A DNA stretch of 64,000 nucleotides from Phycisphaerales bacterium. Its GTDB lineage: Bacteria; Planctomycetota; Phycisphaerae; Phycisphaerales; SM1A02. Position 1 is the first letter of the stretch. Every line of letters begins with the position of its first letter. A program made the translations under genes and the position numbers. Location of the stretch: NCBI GenBank assembly GCA_009691805.1, contig SIAK01000007.1:1-64000 (forward strand). Reading direction: 5' to 3'. The notes below the pieces were generated by a model. The model saw only the letters and a program-made list of their open reading frames with translations. It ran no database searches and was not told the origin of the DNA. Shown here one piece after another: positions 33,974 to 43,466 of this stretch.

Positions 33974-34773
33974 TGTACATCGATCCGCACATTCACATGG
34001 TCAGTCGCACGACCGACGACTATCAGCGCATGGCGCTCGCGGGTTGCGTTGCGATTACCGAGCCAGCCTTCTGGGCGGGCTACGACCGATCGTCGCCGCA
34101 AGGGTTTCACGATTACTTTCGTCAACTCACCGACACGGAACCCAAGCGCGCGGCGCAGTACGGCATCCGCCATCACACCTGGCTCTGCATCAATCCGAAA
34201 GAAGCGGAGGATCCTGTCTTCGCGCGCGAAGTGATCGCACTCATTCCGAGTTTTCTCAAGTGTGAGAGCGTGCTCGGCATCGGCGAGATTGGACTCAACA
34301 AGAACTCGCGCAATGAAGTGGAGATCCTTGAAGCGCATCTCGATCTTGCAGCAGCGCACGATCTCATGGTGCTTGTGCACACGCCGCATCTTGAAGACAA
34401 GTTGAAGGGCACGCGTCTCATCATGGATGCGATCAAAAATCAGGGGAGACTCGATCCTTCGCGCGTGCTCATCGATCATGTGGAAGAACACACGGTGGGC
34501 ATCGTGCTTGAACGTGGATTCTGGGCGGGCATGACGCTGTATCCCGATACGAAATGCACGCCGCAGCGAGCGGTCGACATTTTCGAAATGCACGGCACCG
34601 AGCGATTGTGGATCAATTCCGCAGGCGATTGGGGTCAAAGCGATCCGCTTGCAGTTCCGAAAGCGCAACTCGAAATGCGCGCAAGAGGTCACACAGAAGC
34701 GGCGATCCGCAAGGTGAGTTTCGACAACCCTATGACGTTCCTTTCCCAATCTGGTCGATTCAAGATCGCGTGA
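33973..34773 (+). CDS. eboB: TatD-like metal-dependent hydrolase, EboB-type
   Basis: MYIDPHIHMVSRTTDDYQRMALAGCVAITEPAFWAGYDRSS, VLGIGEIGLNKNSRNEVE, VLVHTPH, VLIDHVEEHTV. Confidence 0.88.
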   Translation: MYIDPHIHMVSRTTDDYQRMALAGCVAITEPAFWAGYDRSSPQGFHDYFRQLTDTEPKRAAQYGIRHHTWLCINPKEAEDPVFAREVIALIPSFLKCESVLGIGEIGLNKNSRNEVEILEAHLDLAAAHDLMVLVHTPHLEDKLKGTRLIMDAIKNQGRLDPSRVLIDHVEEHTVGIVLERGFWAGMTLYPDTKCTPQRAVDIFEMHGTERLWINSAGDWGQSDPLAVPKAQLEMRARGHTEAAIRKVSFDNPMTFLSQSGRFKIA

Positions 34774-34780
34774 TGCATGC

Positions 34781-36304
34781 ATGACGATCTCGACTCCACA
34801 TCCCAAGCGCGCACTCGCGCTCGTCGCGATGACGGGCTCGCTCTCGATGATCATGCTCGACGTGACTGTGATGGGCGTCGCGTTGCCGACCCTGCGCGAG
34901 TCGCTCAACATGAGTGCCACGCAGACGCAATGGGCAGTGAATGGCTACGTGCTTGCGCTCGCAAGTTCTGTCGCGCTGCTTGGAAAGTTCGGCGACGTGA
35001 TTGGACGCACGCGCGCGTTTCTCATCGGCGTCGTCGTCTTTGCTATGGCGTCCGCCATGACGGGCGCGGCGACTTCTGCAGAGACACTCATTCTCTGGCG
35101 CGTCGTGCAAGGACTTGGTGCCGCGTGCATGCAGCCCGCATCCGCGGCGATGGTCACGAGTCTCTATCGCGATGGAGAACGCGGGCGCGCGATGGGAATC
35201 TATGTCGGGATCTCGATGGCATTTCTCGCCATCGGTCCTGTGCTCGGTGGTCTCATCGTGCAGTGGTTGAGTTGGCGCTGGTGCTTCTATCTCAATCTTC
35301 CGATCGCCGCTGCAGCCATTGCGCTGACGCTCATCGCGAAACCACCGAAGTTTCCGCGACAAACACTCTCGATCGATCTCGTCGGTGCCGCGTTGTTGTT
35401 GCTTGGACTTCCGACCTTTGTCGCGGGCGTGCAACTTGTTTCGTCGCGCGGTTGGAATGATGCACTTGTTGTTCCCATGGTGCTCGGTGGTGGCGCGCTC
35501 GCCACAATGTTTGTCTTCTGGGAGCTCCGCCACGCAACGCCACTCATTCGAGTGGGACTTCTGCGCGACCGAGGTTTTCTTTCCGACGCGCTCGTGCTTC
35601 TTGTCATCCAGTTCGCCATGACAGGACTGATCATTCAGCAATCGCTCTACGCACAAACAGTCCTTGGCTATTCACCATCGAGAGCCGGCGCGTCGCTCAT
35701 GCCGATGATGATTCCGATCTTGCTGATCGTGCCGCGTGCGGGCAAGCTCTACGACAAGGTCGGCGTGCGCATGCCATCCATCGCAGGGCTCGCGATCGCT
35801 TCGCTCGGTATGGCAACGATGACACTGGGTCTCTGGCTTCGAATGTATCCAGTGCTCGCCATCGGCATGGCGCTCTTCGGTGCTGGAATCGGGCTCACGA
35901 TGAGCCCTACGAATACGGACGCGCTCTCACGAGTGAGCATCGAACAGCGCGGCGAAGCGAGCGGCGTGATTCAAACATTTCGCCAGGTGGGCGGCACGAC
36001 AGGGTTGGCTGTCCTCATGACTGTCTCGACGATCGCGATGCAGACCTGCCCGCTTCCTTCAGAAATCGCTGCAAACCAAGAGCTTTCCACGCTCGTCGTC
36101 GCGGCTGCGCAAGGCGATGATCAGGCGCTCGACGCAATCACGAACTACGGCGCACTCACTGCCCCTGCGAAGGCGAGCGTGCATGATCTCATGGTGCGCG
36201 GCACCACGATTTCTGGAGTCGTCGCAACTGGGTGCTGCCTGCTTGCACTTGGCATCGCGTGTCTTTGGAGTCAACCGCCTGCTCGGCGCGATGAACCTGT
36301 CTGA
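34781..36304 (+). CDS. MFS transporter, DHA2 (EmrB/QacA-like) drug:H+ antiporter family
   Basis: MIMLDVTVMGVALPTLRESLNMSATQTQWAVNGYVLALASSVALLGKFGDVIGR; about 14 hydrophobic segments. Confidence 0.93.
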   Translation: MTISTPHPKRALALVAMTGSLSMIMLDVTVMGVALPTLRESLNMSATQTQWAVNGYVLALASSVALLGKFGDVIGRTRAFLIGVVVFAMASAMTGAATSAETLILWRVVQGLGAACMQPASAAMVTSLYRDGERGRAMGIYVGISMAFLAIGPVLGGLIVQWLSWRWCFYLNLPIAAAAIALTLIAKPPKFPRQTLSIDLVGAALLLLGLPTFVAGVQLVSSRGWNDALVVPMVLGGGALATMFVFWELRHATPLIRVGLLRDRGFLSDALVLLVIQFAMTGLIIQQSLYAQTVLGYSPSRAGASLMPMMIPILLIVPRAGKLYDKVGVRMPSIAGLAIASLGMATMTLGLWLRMYPVLAIGMALFGAGIGLTMSPTNTDALSRVSIEQRGEASGVIQTFRQVGGTTGLAVLMTVSTIAMQTCPLPSEIAANQELSTLVVAAAQGDDQALDAITNYGALTAPAKASVHDLMVRGTTISGVVATGCCLLALGIACLWSQPPARRDEPV

Positions 36305-36320
36305 GTTGGAGTGAACTTTC

Positions 36321-36977
36321 ATGCCTCGACCTTTCATTGGACTCAGCGCAGACTTCGTCGATGGATACGCCCGCTTGCGGCGCACGTATCTCGATGTCGT
36401 CACCGCAGCGGGCGGCATTCCGATCATCCTTCCACCATCGCATGCACTTCGTCGCGAAATGCTCGCGCGCATGGATGCCATCATCCTCACGGGCGGCGAT
36501 GACATCGATGTTTCAACGCGCGGCATTCCACTCCATCCGCAGGCGTCGTGCATGCATGCGGAACGACAAGCTGCTGAGTTTGCGCTGCTCGAAGAGCTCG
36601 ACGCGCGCCCAGATGTTCCTGTGTTGGGCATCTGTCTTGGCATGCAGATGATGGGAGTCCATCGCGGAGGCACGCTCATTCAACACCTTGGCGATGTGAT
36701 TCCGAACGCCGATCGTCATCGCAATGACGCAATACATGACGTTGCATCCGACGCGCATGCGGGGATTGGCTCGGGGGCAGTCCGTTCCTGGCATCACCAA
36801 GCGCTCGCCGATGCCGCAGATTTCGAAATCGTCTCGCGTTCCGACGATGGTGTGATTGAAGGCATTCTTGATCCGACACGTCGCTTCTATATAGGCGTGC
36901 AATGGCATCCCGAACGAACCGAAGCACACGCGACGGGTCTCGATGTCGTGCGCGCGCTCGTGGACGCAGCGCGCTGA
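36321..36977 (+). CDS. gamma-glutamyl-gamma-aminobutyrate hydrolase family (peptidase C26) protein
   Basis: AIILTGGDDIDVSTRG, nucleophile elbow VLGICLGMQMM, YIGVQWHPERTE. Confidence 0.9.
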   Translation: MPRPFIGLSADFVDGYARLRRTYLDVVTAAGGIPIILPPSHALRREMLARMDAIILTGGDDIDVSTRGIPLHPQASCMHAERQAAEFALLEELDARPDVPVLGICLGMQMMGVHRGGTLIQHLGDVIPNADRHRNDAIHDVASDAHAGIGSGAVRSWHHQALADAADFEIVSRSDDGVIEGILDPTRRFYIGVQWHPERTEAHATGLDVVRALVDAAR

Positions 36978-36998
36978 CGAGTCTGCGAGAATGCGATC

Positions 36999-38162
36999 GT
37001 GACCTCCACCGCTTCTGTCCTCCATCCGCCCGCGCAACTTGCGTACTGCACGAATGTGCATCCAGGCGAGACGCTTGCCCGTTCACTCGCGATGCTTGAA
37101 CAGCACGCAACGCGCGTGCGGGATTTCATCGCACCTCACGGAAGCCTCGCGCTTGGGCTCTGGCTCTCTGCACAGAGTGCGCGTGAAGTGATGACCCAAA
37201 CGAATGGCGTCGCGCATCTTCGCGCGTGGATGGACGCGCATCACTTTGAAGTGGTCACGCTCAACGGTTTTCCGTACGGCGACTTCCATCAACAGATCGT
37301 GAAGACGCTCGTGTACAAACCAAACTGGACCGACTCCCTGCGCCTTGAGTACACGATGGATCTCGCGCACATCCTCGCGGGACTTCTCCCTGATCGATGC
37401 AGCACAGGTTCCATTTCCACACTCCCGATCGGTTGGCGCGCGGATCTGATCGGCGACGATTCGTCAACGCGAGCCGCCGAACAACTTCAATCGCTCGCGA
37501 GGCAACTCGCGCACATCGAAGCCGCAACACACAAGCGCATCACTGTCGATCTTGAGCCTGAACCAGGATGCGTGCTCGATACGGCACCACTCGCGTGTGC
37601 CTTCTTCGAAACGCATGTGCAGAGCGCTATCACGCGCAGATACATCGGCGTCTGCCACGACACCTGTCACAGTGCGGTGATGTTTGAACCGCAAGAAGAC
37701 GCGTTCGCGAGCTACGCCAAGCACGGCGTGCGCGTCGGGAAGGTGCAGATTTCGAGCGCGCTCGCGTGCAATGGCGCGCCGAAGGAACTCGCTGAACTCG
37801 CGCAGTTTGCGGAAGGTCGCTACCTCCATCAGACCTCCGTGCTTGTCGGAAGTGGCACACCGCGCTTCTATGAAGACCTCGACGCGGCGCTGGATGAGAA
37901 TCTCGATGGCATCTGGCGCACGCACTTTCATGTGCCTGTTTTTCTCGATGAAATCGGACGACTCTCGACAACACAACGCGAGATCCCGAACGCTCTCACT
38001 GCCACTTGCAAAGTCGATCCTCCGATCTTTGAAGTTGAGACGTATGCGTGGGGAGTGCTTCCTCCACATCTTCGAGAGCGCGATCTCGCGGGTGGCATCG
38101 CGAAAGAATTATTGTGGGCGCGAGCGGAACTCATCCATGCTGGTTACGAGGTGCACACTTGA
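36999..38162 (+). CDS. eboE: xylose-isomerase-like TIM barrel protein, EboE-type
   Basis: LAYCTNVHPGETLARSLAMLEQHATRVRDFIAPHGSLALGLWLSAQSARE; ITVDLEPEPGCVLDT; GTG start. Confidence 0.87.
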   Translation: MTSTASVLHPPAQLAYCTNVHPGETLARSLAMLEQHATRVRDFIAPHGSLALGLWLSAQSAREVMTQTNGVAHLRAWMDAHHFEVVTLNGFPYGDFHQQIVKTLVYKPNWTDSLRLEYTMDLAHILAGLLPDRCSTGSISTLPIGWRADLIGDDSSTRAAEQLQSLARQLAHIEAATHKRITVDLEPEPGCVLDTAPLACAFFETHVQSAITRRYIGVCHDTCHSAVMFEPQEDAFASYAKHGVRVGKVQISSALACNGAPKELAELAQFAEGRYLHQTSVLVGSGTPRFYEDLDAALDENLDGIWRTHFHVPVFLDEIGRLSTTQREIPNALTATCKVDPPIFEVETYAWGVLPPHLRERDLAGGIAKELLWARAELIHAGYEVHT

Positions 38163-38920
38163 AAGCGTGCAAGGCTTGGCTCGAACTCGCGCGCATCTCG
38201 AATCTCCCGACGGTGATCTCGAATGTGATCGCGGGCGCAGTGGTTGGCGCAATCTGTTTTCATCTCACCGCGGCCGAAGCGACGAACGCGCTCTTCACGC
38301 CGTCCCTTGCCTGGCTGTCGCTCAGCATTCCTTGCATCGTCTACAGCGCCGGCATGATGCTCAACGACGCCTGCGATGCGAACATCGACGCGAAAGAGCG
38401 TCCACATCGACCGATCCCAAGCGCTCGCGTCACGCGAACGACTGTCTTCGTCGTCGGTTTCGCGCTGCTCGCGCTCGCCATCGCGCTTGCCCTACTCACG
38501 CGAAGCCCTCATGTCTTGAACGCCACGATCGCACTCGTGATCATCGTTCTGCTCTACGACTTTCTGCACGCGCTGCACTGGTCAAGCGTGATCCTTCTCG
38601 CCATCGCGCGCGCACTTGCTTCACTCATTCCGATGCTCGCGTTCGCGCAATCGGAATCGAGCTCCATCTTTACAAGTGCCGCGATCGCACTTCCCATCGC
38701 GCTCGCCGCATGGACACTCGCGCTTTCGATCCTCGCGCGCACAGAAGTCTCCGCAACGCGCATGCTCGCCCAACCTCGCACGATTGGATGGTTGATCGCC
38801 TGCTTCGCGCTCATTGACATGACGGCGATGAGAATCGTCAGCGCATGGATTCCCGCAGTTCTGTGCGCTGCACTCTTCTTTCTCACACGCGCAAGTCAGC
38901 GTGTGATTGCAGGATCCTGA
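38159..38920 (+). CDS. eboC: UbiA-like prenyltransferase, EboC-type
   Basis: WLELARISNLPTVISNVIAGAVVG, NDACDANIDAKERPHRPIPSARV; TTG start overlapping the eboE stop (TTGA). Confidence 0.88.
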   Translation: MKACKAWLELARISNLPTVISNVIAGAVVGAICFHLTAAEATNALFTPSLAWLSLSIPCIVYSAGMMLNDACDANIDAKERPHRPIPSARVTRTTVFVVGFALLALAIALALLTRSPHVLNATIALVIIVLLYDFLHALHWSSVILLAIARALASLIPMLAFAQSESSSIFTSAAIALPIALAAWTLALSILARTEVSATRMLAQPRTIGWLIACFALIDMTAMRIVSAWIPAVLCAALFFLTRASQRVIAGS

Positions 38921-38941
38921 AGGCGTTATCTTTGCAGCACT

Positions 38942-40339
38942 GTGCAGCGAGTCGCGCTCATCAACATCGTCGGACTTTCACCGAATCTTCTCGGCGCGCA
39001 CACGCCGAGGCTTCGCGAATTCGCGCGTAGCACGGGCGGCGTGCGCACACTTCGTCCGCCACTTCCTGCAGTGACCTGCACGGCACAGTCCACGATGCTC
39101 ACCGGTCTCGCGCCTGATCATCACGGCATTGTGGGCAACGGTTGGCATGATCGCGCGCTTGGTGAAGTGCAATTCTGGAAACAATCGAATGCGCTGGTTG
39201 CGGGCGAGAAGATTTGGGAGACAGCGAAGCGCCGTGATGCAAACTTCACCTGCGCGAATGTGTGCTGGTGGTACGCGATGCACGCGTCGACGGATATCTT
39301 CATCACGCCGCGTCCTGTCTATAAAGCGGATGGTCGCAAGCTTGAAGATTGCCTCACGCATCCGCCAACGCTGCGCGACGCGTTGCAACAGAAGCACGGT
39401 CCATTTCCCCTGTTCAATTTCTGGGGACCGCGCGCGAACATCGTTTCTTCCGATTGGATCGCCGCCGCAGCGCTCCACACCATGCGCGAGTTCAAGCCAA
39501 CACTCACGCTCATCTACCTGCCGCACTTAGATTATTGCTTGCAGCGCGTTGGGCCTGCGCATGCGTCTATCCATGCGGAGCTGCGCGAAGTCGATCGCGT
39601 GTTTGGCGCGCTTCTCGAACATTGTGAGCGCGAAAACATTCGCCCGCTTGTCGTGAGTGAATACGGCATCGTGCCAGTCACCGATGCAGTGTGGATTAAC
39701 CGTGCGCTGCGCGAAGTTGGACTCTTGAAAGTCCGCCTCGAAGATGGTCGCGAAGTCCTTGATCTCCAAGAGTCAGAGGCATTCGCCGTCGTCGATCATC
39801 AACTCGCACACGTTTCGTTGAAAAATCCAGCGCGCGCGAGCGAGGTTGCGCAATTGCTCGAGCGCGTTGCGGGCGTTGCGCGAGTGCTGCATGGCGAGTC
39901 GCGCCGCGCTGCGCATCTTGATCACGCACGCAGCGGTGATGTCGTTTGTTTGAGCGCGCCTGACCGTTGGTTCTCCTATGGATGGTGGATGGACGACGCG
40001 AAAGCGCCCGACTTCGCGCGCACCGTCGACATCTTCAAGAAGCCAGGCTACGACCCGTGCGAACTCTTGCTTGATCCAGCGAGACCACTGCTCGCCGCAC
40101 GCATCGCGATGAAGCTCATGCTTCGAAAACTGGGCGTGCGCGTCCTTCTCGATCCAACGCCGCTCGATGCATCACTCATTCGTGGCTCGCACGGACTCGC
40201 CGAAGTGCCGCGCGGATTTGATCCGGTGTTGTTGGGCGAATTGCCCGATCCGTTCAGCGAAGCAGAACTGCCGATGAGCGCGGTGCGCGACGCAACACTC
40301 GCAGCACTCGGTCTTCTCCACACGAGCGCGGGCGCATGA
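38942..40339 (+). CDS. eboF: alkaline phosphatase/nucleotide pyrophosphatase family protein, EboF-type
   Basis: RVALINIVGLSPNLLG..PAVTCTAQSTMLTGLAPDHHGIVGNGWHDR, LIYLPHLDYCLQRVGP; GTG start. Confidence 0.88.
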   Translation: MQRVALINIVGLSPNLLGAHTPRLREFARSTGGVRTLRPPLPAVTCTAQSTMLTGLAPDHHGIVGNGWHDRALGEVQFWKQSNALVAGEKIWETAKRRDANFTCANVCWWYAMHASTDIFITPRPVYKADGRKLEDCLTHPPTLRDALQQKHGPFPLFNFWGPRANIVSSDWIAAAALHTMREFKPTLTLIYLPHLDYCLQRVGPAHASIHAELREVDRVFGALLEHCERENIRPLVVSEYGIVPVTDAVWINRALREVGLLKVRLEDGREVLDLQESEAFAVVDHQLAHVSLKNPARASEVAQLLERVAGVARVLHGESRRAAHLDHARSGDVVCLSAPDRWFSYGWWMDDAKAPDFARTVDIFKKPGYDPCELLLDPARPLLAARIAMKLMLRKLGVRVLLDPTPLDASLIRGSHGLAEVPRGFDPVLLGELPDPFSEAELPMSAVRDATLAALGLLHTSAGA

Positions 40340-41016
40340 AATTTCTTTGGGCGTTCGTGCTCGCGCTCGTTGCTCTCGCCGCTGTGTTTTTCTTCTCCTC
40401 AAATACGAAGCACCCAATCGTCAGCGCGCAAGACGCAATTCCAAACGAACCCATCGCGATTCCTGCAGCAATGACTGCACCAGCCATTGCACCAATCGCC
40501 GCAGTCGCCGAAGTACCCCAAGCAACCGCGACGAAAACTGTTGCGAGCAATGCGGTCGAACTTGTCCGCCGCATCGATGCACGCACAATCGAACTCGCAG
40601 GCAAGTATCGAGTCACAGGCAACGGCACCGAAGCAGATCCATATCGTGTGAGTTGGGAACTCTTGATGAGCGCGTCGCAAACAGTGGACGCGAGTAAAGG
40701 TGCGCTGCAACCGCCGAAGTGGATCGAACTGCTCGACGGCATGTGGATTGAAATCTCCGCGTACTACTCCACAGTCGTGCGCGCCGAGTCGGTCGATGAA
40801 CTCCTGCTCACCTTCAATCGTTGGGATGGTTGCTGCATCGGACTTCCTCCCACACCGTTTGATTCCATCGAAGCGAAACTCTCGCAACCGATGCGCATGA
40901 CCGGTCTGCATCTCACGCGCTACGGCACATTCCGCGGCAAACTCGCCGTGAGTCCGTTTGCGACGGCCGGCTTCCTGCTCGGCTTCTATCGCCTTGACGC
41001 CGTCAGCCAGATGTAG
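40336..41016 (+). CDS. membrane-anchored DUF3299-like protein
   Basis: N-terminal TM; WIELLDGMWIEISAYYS ... LLTFNRWDGCCIGLPPTPFDSIEAKL resembles DUF3299 (CCxGxPP); start overlaps the eboF stop (ATGA). Confidence 0.7.
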   Translation: MKFLWAFVLALVALAAVFFFSSNTKHPIVSAQDAIPNEPIAIPAAMTAPAIAPIAAVAEVPQATATKTVASNAVELVRRIDARTIELAGKYRVTGNGTEADPYRVSWELLMSASQTVDASKGALQPPKWIELLDGMWIEISAYYSTVVRAESVDELLLTFNRWDGCCIGLPPTPFDSIEAKLSQPMRMTGLHLTRYGTFRGKLAVSPFATAGFLLGFYRLDAVSQM

Positions 41017-41046
41017 CACCTCGAACATCATCGAGGCAACGCGAGT

Positions 41047-42177
41047 GTGAGAAATTGCAACAGCGAATCGCACTGCAGTTCGCATACGCTTGGCGCTGTG
41101 CTTCGCATTGGACCTGTGCAACTCGACTCGCCGCTCTTTCTTGCGCCTATCGCAGGGCAGACGGACCTCGCCATGCGCATTCTTTGTCGCGAACAGGGTG
41201 GCGTTGGCATTGCGTTCACTGATCTCTTGAACTCGCGCGCGATTCTCAAAGGCGCGGCGCGCACGCTTGAGCTCGCGTCCACAAATGGACTCGATCAACC
41301 GTGTGGGATGCAGCTCTACGGCAACTCGGAAGACCCGCTTCCCGAAGCTGCAATCTGGGCGATCGAACACGGCGCGCGCGTCATCGACATCAACATGGGT
41401 TGCCCTGTCGACAAAGTCGCGAAGAAACACGGTGGAAGTCTGCTCTTACGCGATTGCGCGAACACGATGCGATTGGCTGAAAGGCTCGTGAAAACGATCG
41501 ATCGTCATTCCGCGGGGCGTGTACCGATGACCGCAAAGATGCGACTCGGTTGGGATCGCGAACATCGCGTTGCGCCGCAACTCGCGCGCGATCTTGAGTC
41601 TGTCGGCGTCGCGCTCGTCACGGTGCACGGCCGCTACACCGTGCAGTTTTTCTCGGGAACTGCAGACTGGAACGCCATCGGTGAAGTCGTCGCCGCGGTG
41701 CGATCCATTCCTGTGATTGGCAACGGAGATGTGACGGAACCGCAGCACGTCACGGAACTCATGCGTGTTTCGGGCTGCAATGGTGTGATGATCGGACGCG
41801 CCGCGTTGCGCACGCCGTGGCTTTTCAAGCAAGCGCTCACACTGCTGCAAACAGGCGAAGCGAGCCCCGAGCCAAGTGTCAATCACAAACTCCGTCTCAT
41901 ACTTCGCCACCTCGAACTCATCGAACGGCATGTGGGAACTGAACGCGCGGTCGGTGAAATGCGCCAGCGCATCGCGTGGTACGGAAAGACGCTTGGCCAC
42001 GTGAAGCCGCTCAAGGAGGCGATTCGAACTGCCACGGACACGCAAATTATGCGAGACGCGCTCCATGAGTGGATGCGCCCGGAGTACGAACTCTGCTCTC
42101 GAGTGGAACGGATGGGGTTCAACGCAGAGTTGCAGGGCTTCTGTAAAGACAATTCTGATGGTTCTCGGAGTACGTGA
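41047..42177 (+). CDS. tRNA-dihydrouridine synthase
   Basis: FLAPIAGQTDLAMRILCREQGG, GARVIDINMGCPVDKVAKKHGGSLLL, VTVHGRYTVQFFSGTADW; true start may be about 50 nt downstream. Confidence 0.93.
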   Translation: MRNCNSESHCSSHTLGAVLRIGPVQLDSPLFLAPIAGQTDLAMRILCREQGGVGIAFTDLLNSRAILKGAARTLELASTNGLDQPCGMQLYGNSEDPLPEAAIWAIEHGARVIDINMGCPVDKVAKKHGGSLLLRDCANTMRLAERLVKTIDRHSAGRVPMTAKMRLGWDREHRVAPQLARDLESVGVALVTVHGRYTVQFFSGTADWNAIGEVVAAVRSIPVIGNGDVTEPQHVTELMRVSGCNGVMIGRAALRTPWLFKQALTLLQTGEASPEPSVNHKLRLILRHLELIERHVGTERAVGEMRQRIAWYGKTLGHVKPLKEAIRTATDTQIMRDALHEWMRPEYELCSRVERMGFNAELQGFCKDNSDGSRST

Positions 42178-42262
42178 AACCCGCAATTCGTGCGATTCTC
42201 GTCAATCACGACAAGTCATTTGCCTCACCTCATTTCCGAGCTACCTTCAGATCGTTAAAGGG

Positions 42263-42373
42263 GACTGCTCTTTGTGGAGCGGTCATGCAGTGGCTGTGTT
42301 AGGAGGTTTGAGACTTCACCGGGCGAGAACCCAGTGAAGTTCGAGGGACAAGGGATCTGTTGATTCAGATCCC
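42263..42373 (+). promoter_or_regulatory. structured leader with three consecutive hairpins upstream of the PEP-CTERM-like gene
   Basis: gactgctc-tttgtg-gagcggtc (42263-42284); acttcac-c-ggg-cgagaa-ccc-a-gtgaagt (42313-42340); gggatctg-ttgatt-cagatccc (42352-42373). Confidence 0.6.
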
Positions 42374-42391
42374 GTAATAGAAGGGCTTGTT

Positions 42392-43195
42392 ATGGACCGC
42401 ATGTTGCGTGCTGTCCGCTCATGGCTATGTCATGATCGGGCTGCATCAGTAGCGACCGTGGCTGTTTTTTGCCTTGGCGTTGCTGTTACACAATCTGCTT
42501 CGGCAGATGCACCAGTTCTCACGTTGCTTGTCGACTCTGGGATGTTTGGGAAGCAGGTCCAACTGACCCCGAACTCGGTCTCGAGTTCAGGCACAGGAAC
42601 CTATTACGGTTCTGTCATTGGCCCAAGCGATGTCTGGAGTCTTGACTACAACCTCCTCGCAAATGGTGGACCTACCACAGCTTGGAACCAAGGTTCTTTC
42701 ACCTTCCGAAACTTGGCCGAGACCGTTCTTGATTTTCATATCACGCTCGTGATGCCGCTCAGTTCGACCGGCGCGATGAACGGCTTCTACAACGGTTCAC
42801 TCGGCGGCGCACTCATCGCTAACGCAAATGGTGGGCAGTTCACTTCGCTCGCGGGATTGCCGCTTTATCAGAGCAGCGCGAATGGAAACAGTGTTGCGGC
42901 ACTCTTCAACAGCCCACTTTCGATCACACGGCTGACGGCAGGCTCGTCATCTATCGGATACCAGTCATTCGGCGGAACTTCACCGACGCTGCCTGGTCCC
43001 GAGTTCATGACGAACATCAGCTATCAGCTTCATTTCAGCCTCACAGGAGGGGATACGGTCGTCTTTACGGCGGCCCTCGGAGGTCTTGGAACACCTGTTC
43101 CCGCGCCAGGCGCATTTGCGCTGCTCGGAGTTGCAGCCGTCACCGGTCTCGGTCGACGGCGCCGCGCAACTAAAACAATTCCAAGACGGACGTGA
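42392..43195 (+). CDS. exported protein with PEP-CTERM-like sorting signal
   Basis: N-terminal signal peptide; C-terminus VPAPGAFALLGVAAVTGLGRRRRATK. Confidence 0.85.
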   Translation: MDRMLRAVRSWLCHDRAASVATVAVFCLGVAVTQSASADAPVLTLLVDSGMFGKQVQLTPNSVSSSGTGTYYGSVIGPSDVWSLDYNLLANGGPTTAWNQGSFTFRNLAETVLDFHITLVMPLSSTGAMNGFYNGSLGGALIANANGGQFTSLAGLPLYQSSANGNSVAALFNSPLSITRLTAGSSSIGYQSFGGTSPTLPGPEFMTNISYQLHFSLTGGDTVVFTAALGGLGTPVPAPGAFALLGVAAVTGLGRRRRATKTIPRRT

Positions 43196-43245
43196 GCAAG
43201 GTTGTAGTTACCACTCACTCGCCGCCATCTGGTCCCTTTCCGCCC

Positions 43246-43283
43246 GTCGCTCGGCTCCTCGTGAGTCCGAGCGACGATTTTTT
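43246..43283 (+). terminator. Rho-independent terminator
   Basis: gtcgctcgg-N12-ccgagcgac followed by gatttttt. Confidence 0.85.
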
Positions 43284-43418
43284 AGCGCAAGCGATGGAAT
43301 TCTGCCCGCAGCGGGCAAATTCCATCGCTTGCTTTCGACTCAGGCGCTGCGAGTAATCGCAGACGCCTGAATTCGTGTGTCCACTTCAGTCTTTGATCCC
43401 CTCACCGACTCTGTCGGT
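43281..43418 (+). repeat. dispersed three-hairpin intergenic repeat, copy B
   Basis: Hairpin 1 gcaagcgatggaatt-c-tgcccgc-a-gcgggca-aattccatcgcttgc (43287-43332, 22 bp); hairpin 2 tcaggcg-c-tgcga-gtaa-tcgca-ga-cgcctga (43340-43370); hairpin 3 accgac-tct-gtcggt (43404-43418). Confidence 0.82.
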
Positions 43419-43466
43419 GGTGGGTGTGTTGCTGATATAGTCTCCGACCCCCGTCCGAGCACCACT

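Noticed and set aside
33892-34920. 342-aa minus ORF opposite eboB
   Set aside because: Shadow ORF spanning gene junctions; the + strand proteins have clear family motifs.
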